Source: Deltaproteobacteria bacterium
Lineage (GTDB): Bacteria > Desulfobacterota > Desulfobacteria > Desulfobacterales > JAFDHS01
Direction of reading: 5' to 3'
Assembly: GCA_019308655.1 (NCBI GenBank)
Contig: JAFDHS010000322.1
Coordinates: 1-5,297, forward strand
DNA: 5,297 bases
This document shows positions 4,517 to 5,297 of the stretch, in pieces. The position numbers and the translations under genes were made by a program. The notes under the pieces are model-generated. The model did no database searches. It saw only the letters and a program-made list of their open reading frames with translations, and had not been told where the DNA came from. How positions within the stretch are numbered: position 1 is the first letter of the stretch; each line of letters starts with the position of its first letter.

Positions 4517-5267
4517 CTCCTCTTTTCCCGGGTGAAATAAAGGCGTTAAGCTTCTGCTCTACAACCCGGTGATTGTCGCCGGACTGCATCGATATAACGC
4601 CTTCAATTACCATCTGTTTTAACAAAAGTTCCTGTTTGCTCCGAATTTTAAGTTTTCCGGCAATGGGTATAAATAAAAGGTTGGCCAAAACCGTCCCATA
4701 AAAAGTCGTCAGCAAAGCGACTGCCATTGGGGCACCGATATTACTGGGATCGTCCATCTGCATCAACATCTGAACCAAACCGATGATCGTTCCCAACATC
4801 CCCACTGCCGGGGCAAATGTTCCCATGGTCGTAAATATCTCAGCACCTAACCTGTGACGTTCTTCTAAATAGACTATCTCCGTTGTGAGAATATCTTCTA
4901 TGGAATTTGATTCCATTCCATCGATGGCCATCCGAAGTCCTTTGACCAGAAAGGTGTCTTCTAAACTTTCCAATTGTGACTCAAAGGAAAGGATACCTTC
5001 CTGCCTGGCTTTTTTAGCAAAATCAACCAATAACTCAGTGAGGTTGCCTGTTGACGGTGAGCGGTGTAAAAATACATTTTTAACAACCCCAAAGACACTC
5101 CGTACATCTGAAAGTGGATAAGCAAGGAGCGTGGCTCCCATTGTTCCTCCGATCACAATCATCATCGATGGATAATTAATAAACCATGTTCCTGAACCAC
5201 CCATCAAGATTGAAGCAATTACCAATCCTCCGGCAACAAAAAGACCCAGAACTGTTGCGATATCCAC
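4500..5267 (-). CDS. motA: MotA, flagellar motor stator proton/ion channel subunit
   Basis: MotA forms the ring around the MotB dimer and pushes on FliG in the C-ring. The 255-aa length is usual for the non-enteric type. Four membrane helices are visible: about 3-22 and 30-50 at the N-terminus, and 148-170 and 180-204 at the C-terminus. The cytoplasmic loop between the pairs carries AKKARQEGILSFES, with Arg88 and Glu96 at the positions that contact FliG in the family. APAVGMLGTIIGLVQML and LLTTFYGTVLANLLFIP hold the conserved Pro153 and Pro201. The start is GTG (5267-5265), favoured by GAGGAG 8 nt upstream. It overlaps motB1 by 17 nt and heads the visible operon. I cannot tell proton from sodium use. 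Nothing looks broken. Confidence 0.96.
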   Translation of the reverse strand: MDIATVLGLFVAGGLVIASILMGGSGTWFINYPSMMIVIGGTMGATLLAYPLSDVRSVFGVVKNVFLHRSPSTGNLTELLVDFAKKARQEGILSFESQLESLEDTFLVKGLRMAIDGMESNSIEDILTTEIVYLEERHRLGAEIFTTMGTFAPAVGMLGTIIGLVQMLMQMDDPSNIGAPMAVALLTTFYGTVLANLLFIPIAGKLKIRSKQELLLKQMVIEGVISMQSGDNHRVVEQKLNAFISPGKRGDEEKP

Positions 5268-5275
5268 CCAACAAT

Positions 5276-5281
5276 CTCCTC
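5276..5281 (-). promoter_or_regulatory. Ribosome binding site for the motA GTG start
   Basis: GAGGAG on the minus strand stands 8 nt upstream of GTG (5267-5265) and supports that start over any internal ATG. Only 30 bases precede motA in the window, so no promoter can be judged. Confidence 0.75.
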
Positions 5282-5297
5282 TATTGAATTGATTTTT

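Noticed and set aside
4901..4917. Perfect hairpin ATGGAAT-TTG-ATTCCAT
   Set aside because: It lies in the middle of the motA coding sequence in well-conserved protein (GMESNSIED) with no adjacent T-run or gene boundary; probably a by-product of the codons used.
1..5297. CRISPR array, tRNA or rRNA genes
   Set aside because: No regularly spaced repeats and no tRNA- or rRNA-like sequence seen on either strand; the only direct repeats are the two spacer-less duplications.

Overview
The window is a piece of a flagellar motor operon. Every native gene is on the minus strand and reads from the right end to the left: motA (GTG start at 5267), a first motB paralogue, a second motB paralogue, fliL, fliM, and at the left edge the first 38 codons of a gene that is probably fliN. 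A transposon-type tnpB gene (IS200/IS605 superfamily, IS1341-like, no tnpA in the window) sits in the same orientation between fliM and the fliN-like gene. The DNA is AT-rich. The intergenic fliL-fliM palindrome, of the 'CCAAGGCACAAAGACACGAAGG' type, resembles dispersed repeats I associate with anammox planctomycetes (Brocadia-like) and some other environmental Gram-negative lineages. That lineage guess is weak; an envelope-anchored flagellar stator is the firmer statement.

The genes are tightly packed. motA and motB1 overlap by 17 nt, motB1 and motB2 share a GTGA stop/start, and the ancestral motB2 stop lies 1 nt before fliL. The stator (MotA plus MotB), FliL (stator-associated membrane protein) and the C-ring switch proteins (FliM, FliN) act in one machine, so co-expression is expected.

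The main discovery is that the operon carries two perfect tandem duplications that each break a gene. A 35-bp duplication (1525-1594) frameshifts fliM near its 3' end. A 16-bp duplication (3099-3130) frameshifts motB2 near its 3' end. Removing one copy on paper restores a full-length, family-typical C-terminus in both cases: FliM to 328 aa ending at the TAA at 1388-1390, MotB2 to 239 aa ending at the TAA at 3041-3043. In addition, MotB1 has Gly27 where MotB proteins have the essential ion-binding Asp, while MotB2 keeps that Asp (Asp25) but has lost its last peptidoglycan-binding segment. As read, neither MotB is a complete stator subunit and FliM lacks the end of its FliN-binding domain.

Possible explanations are a decaying motility operon, reversible on/off switching by loss of a repeat copy, or assembly joins that failed to merge short overlaps. 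The sequence alone cannot choose between them, but the pattern is specific and testable.
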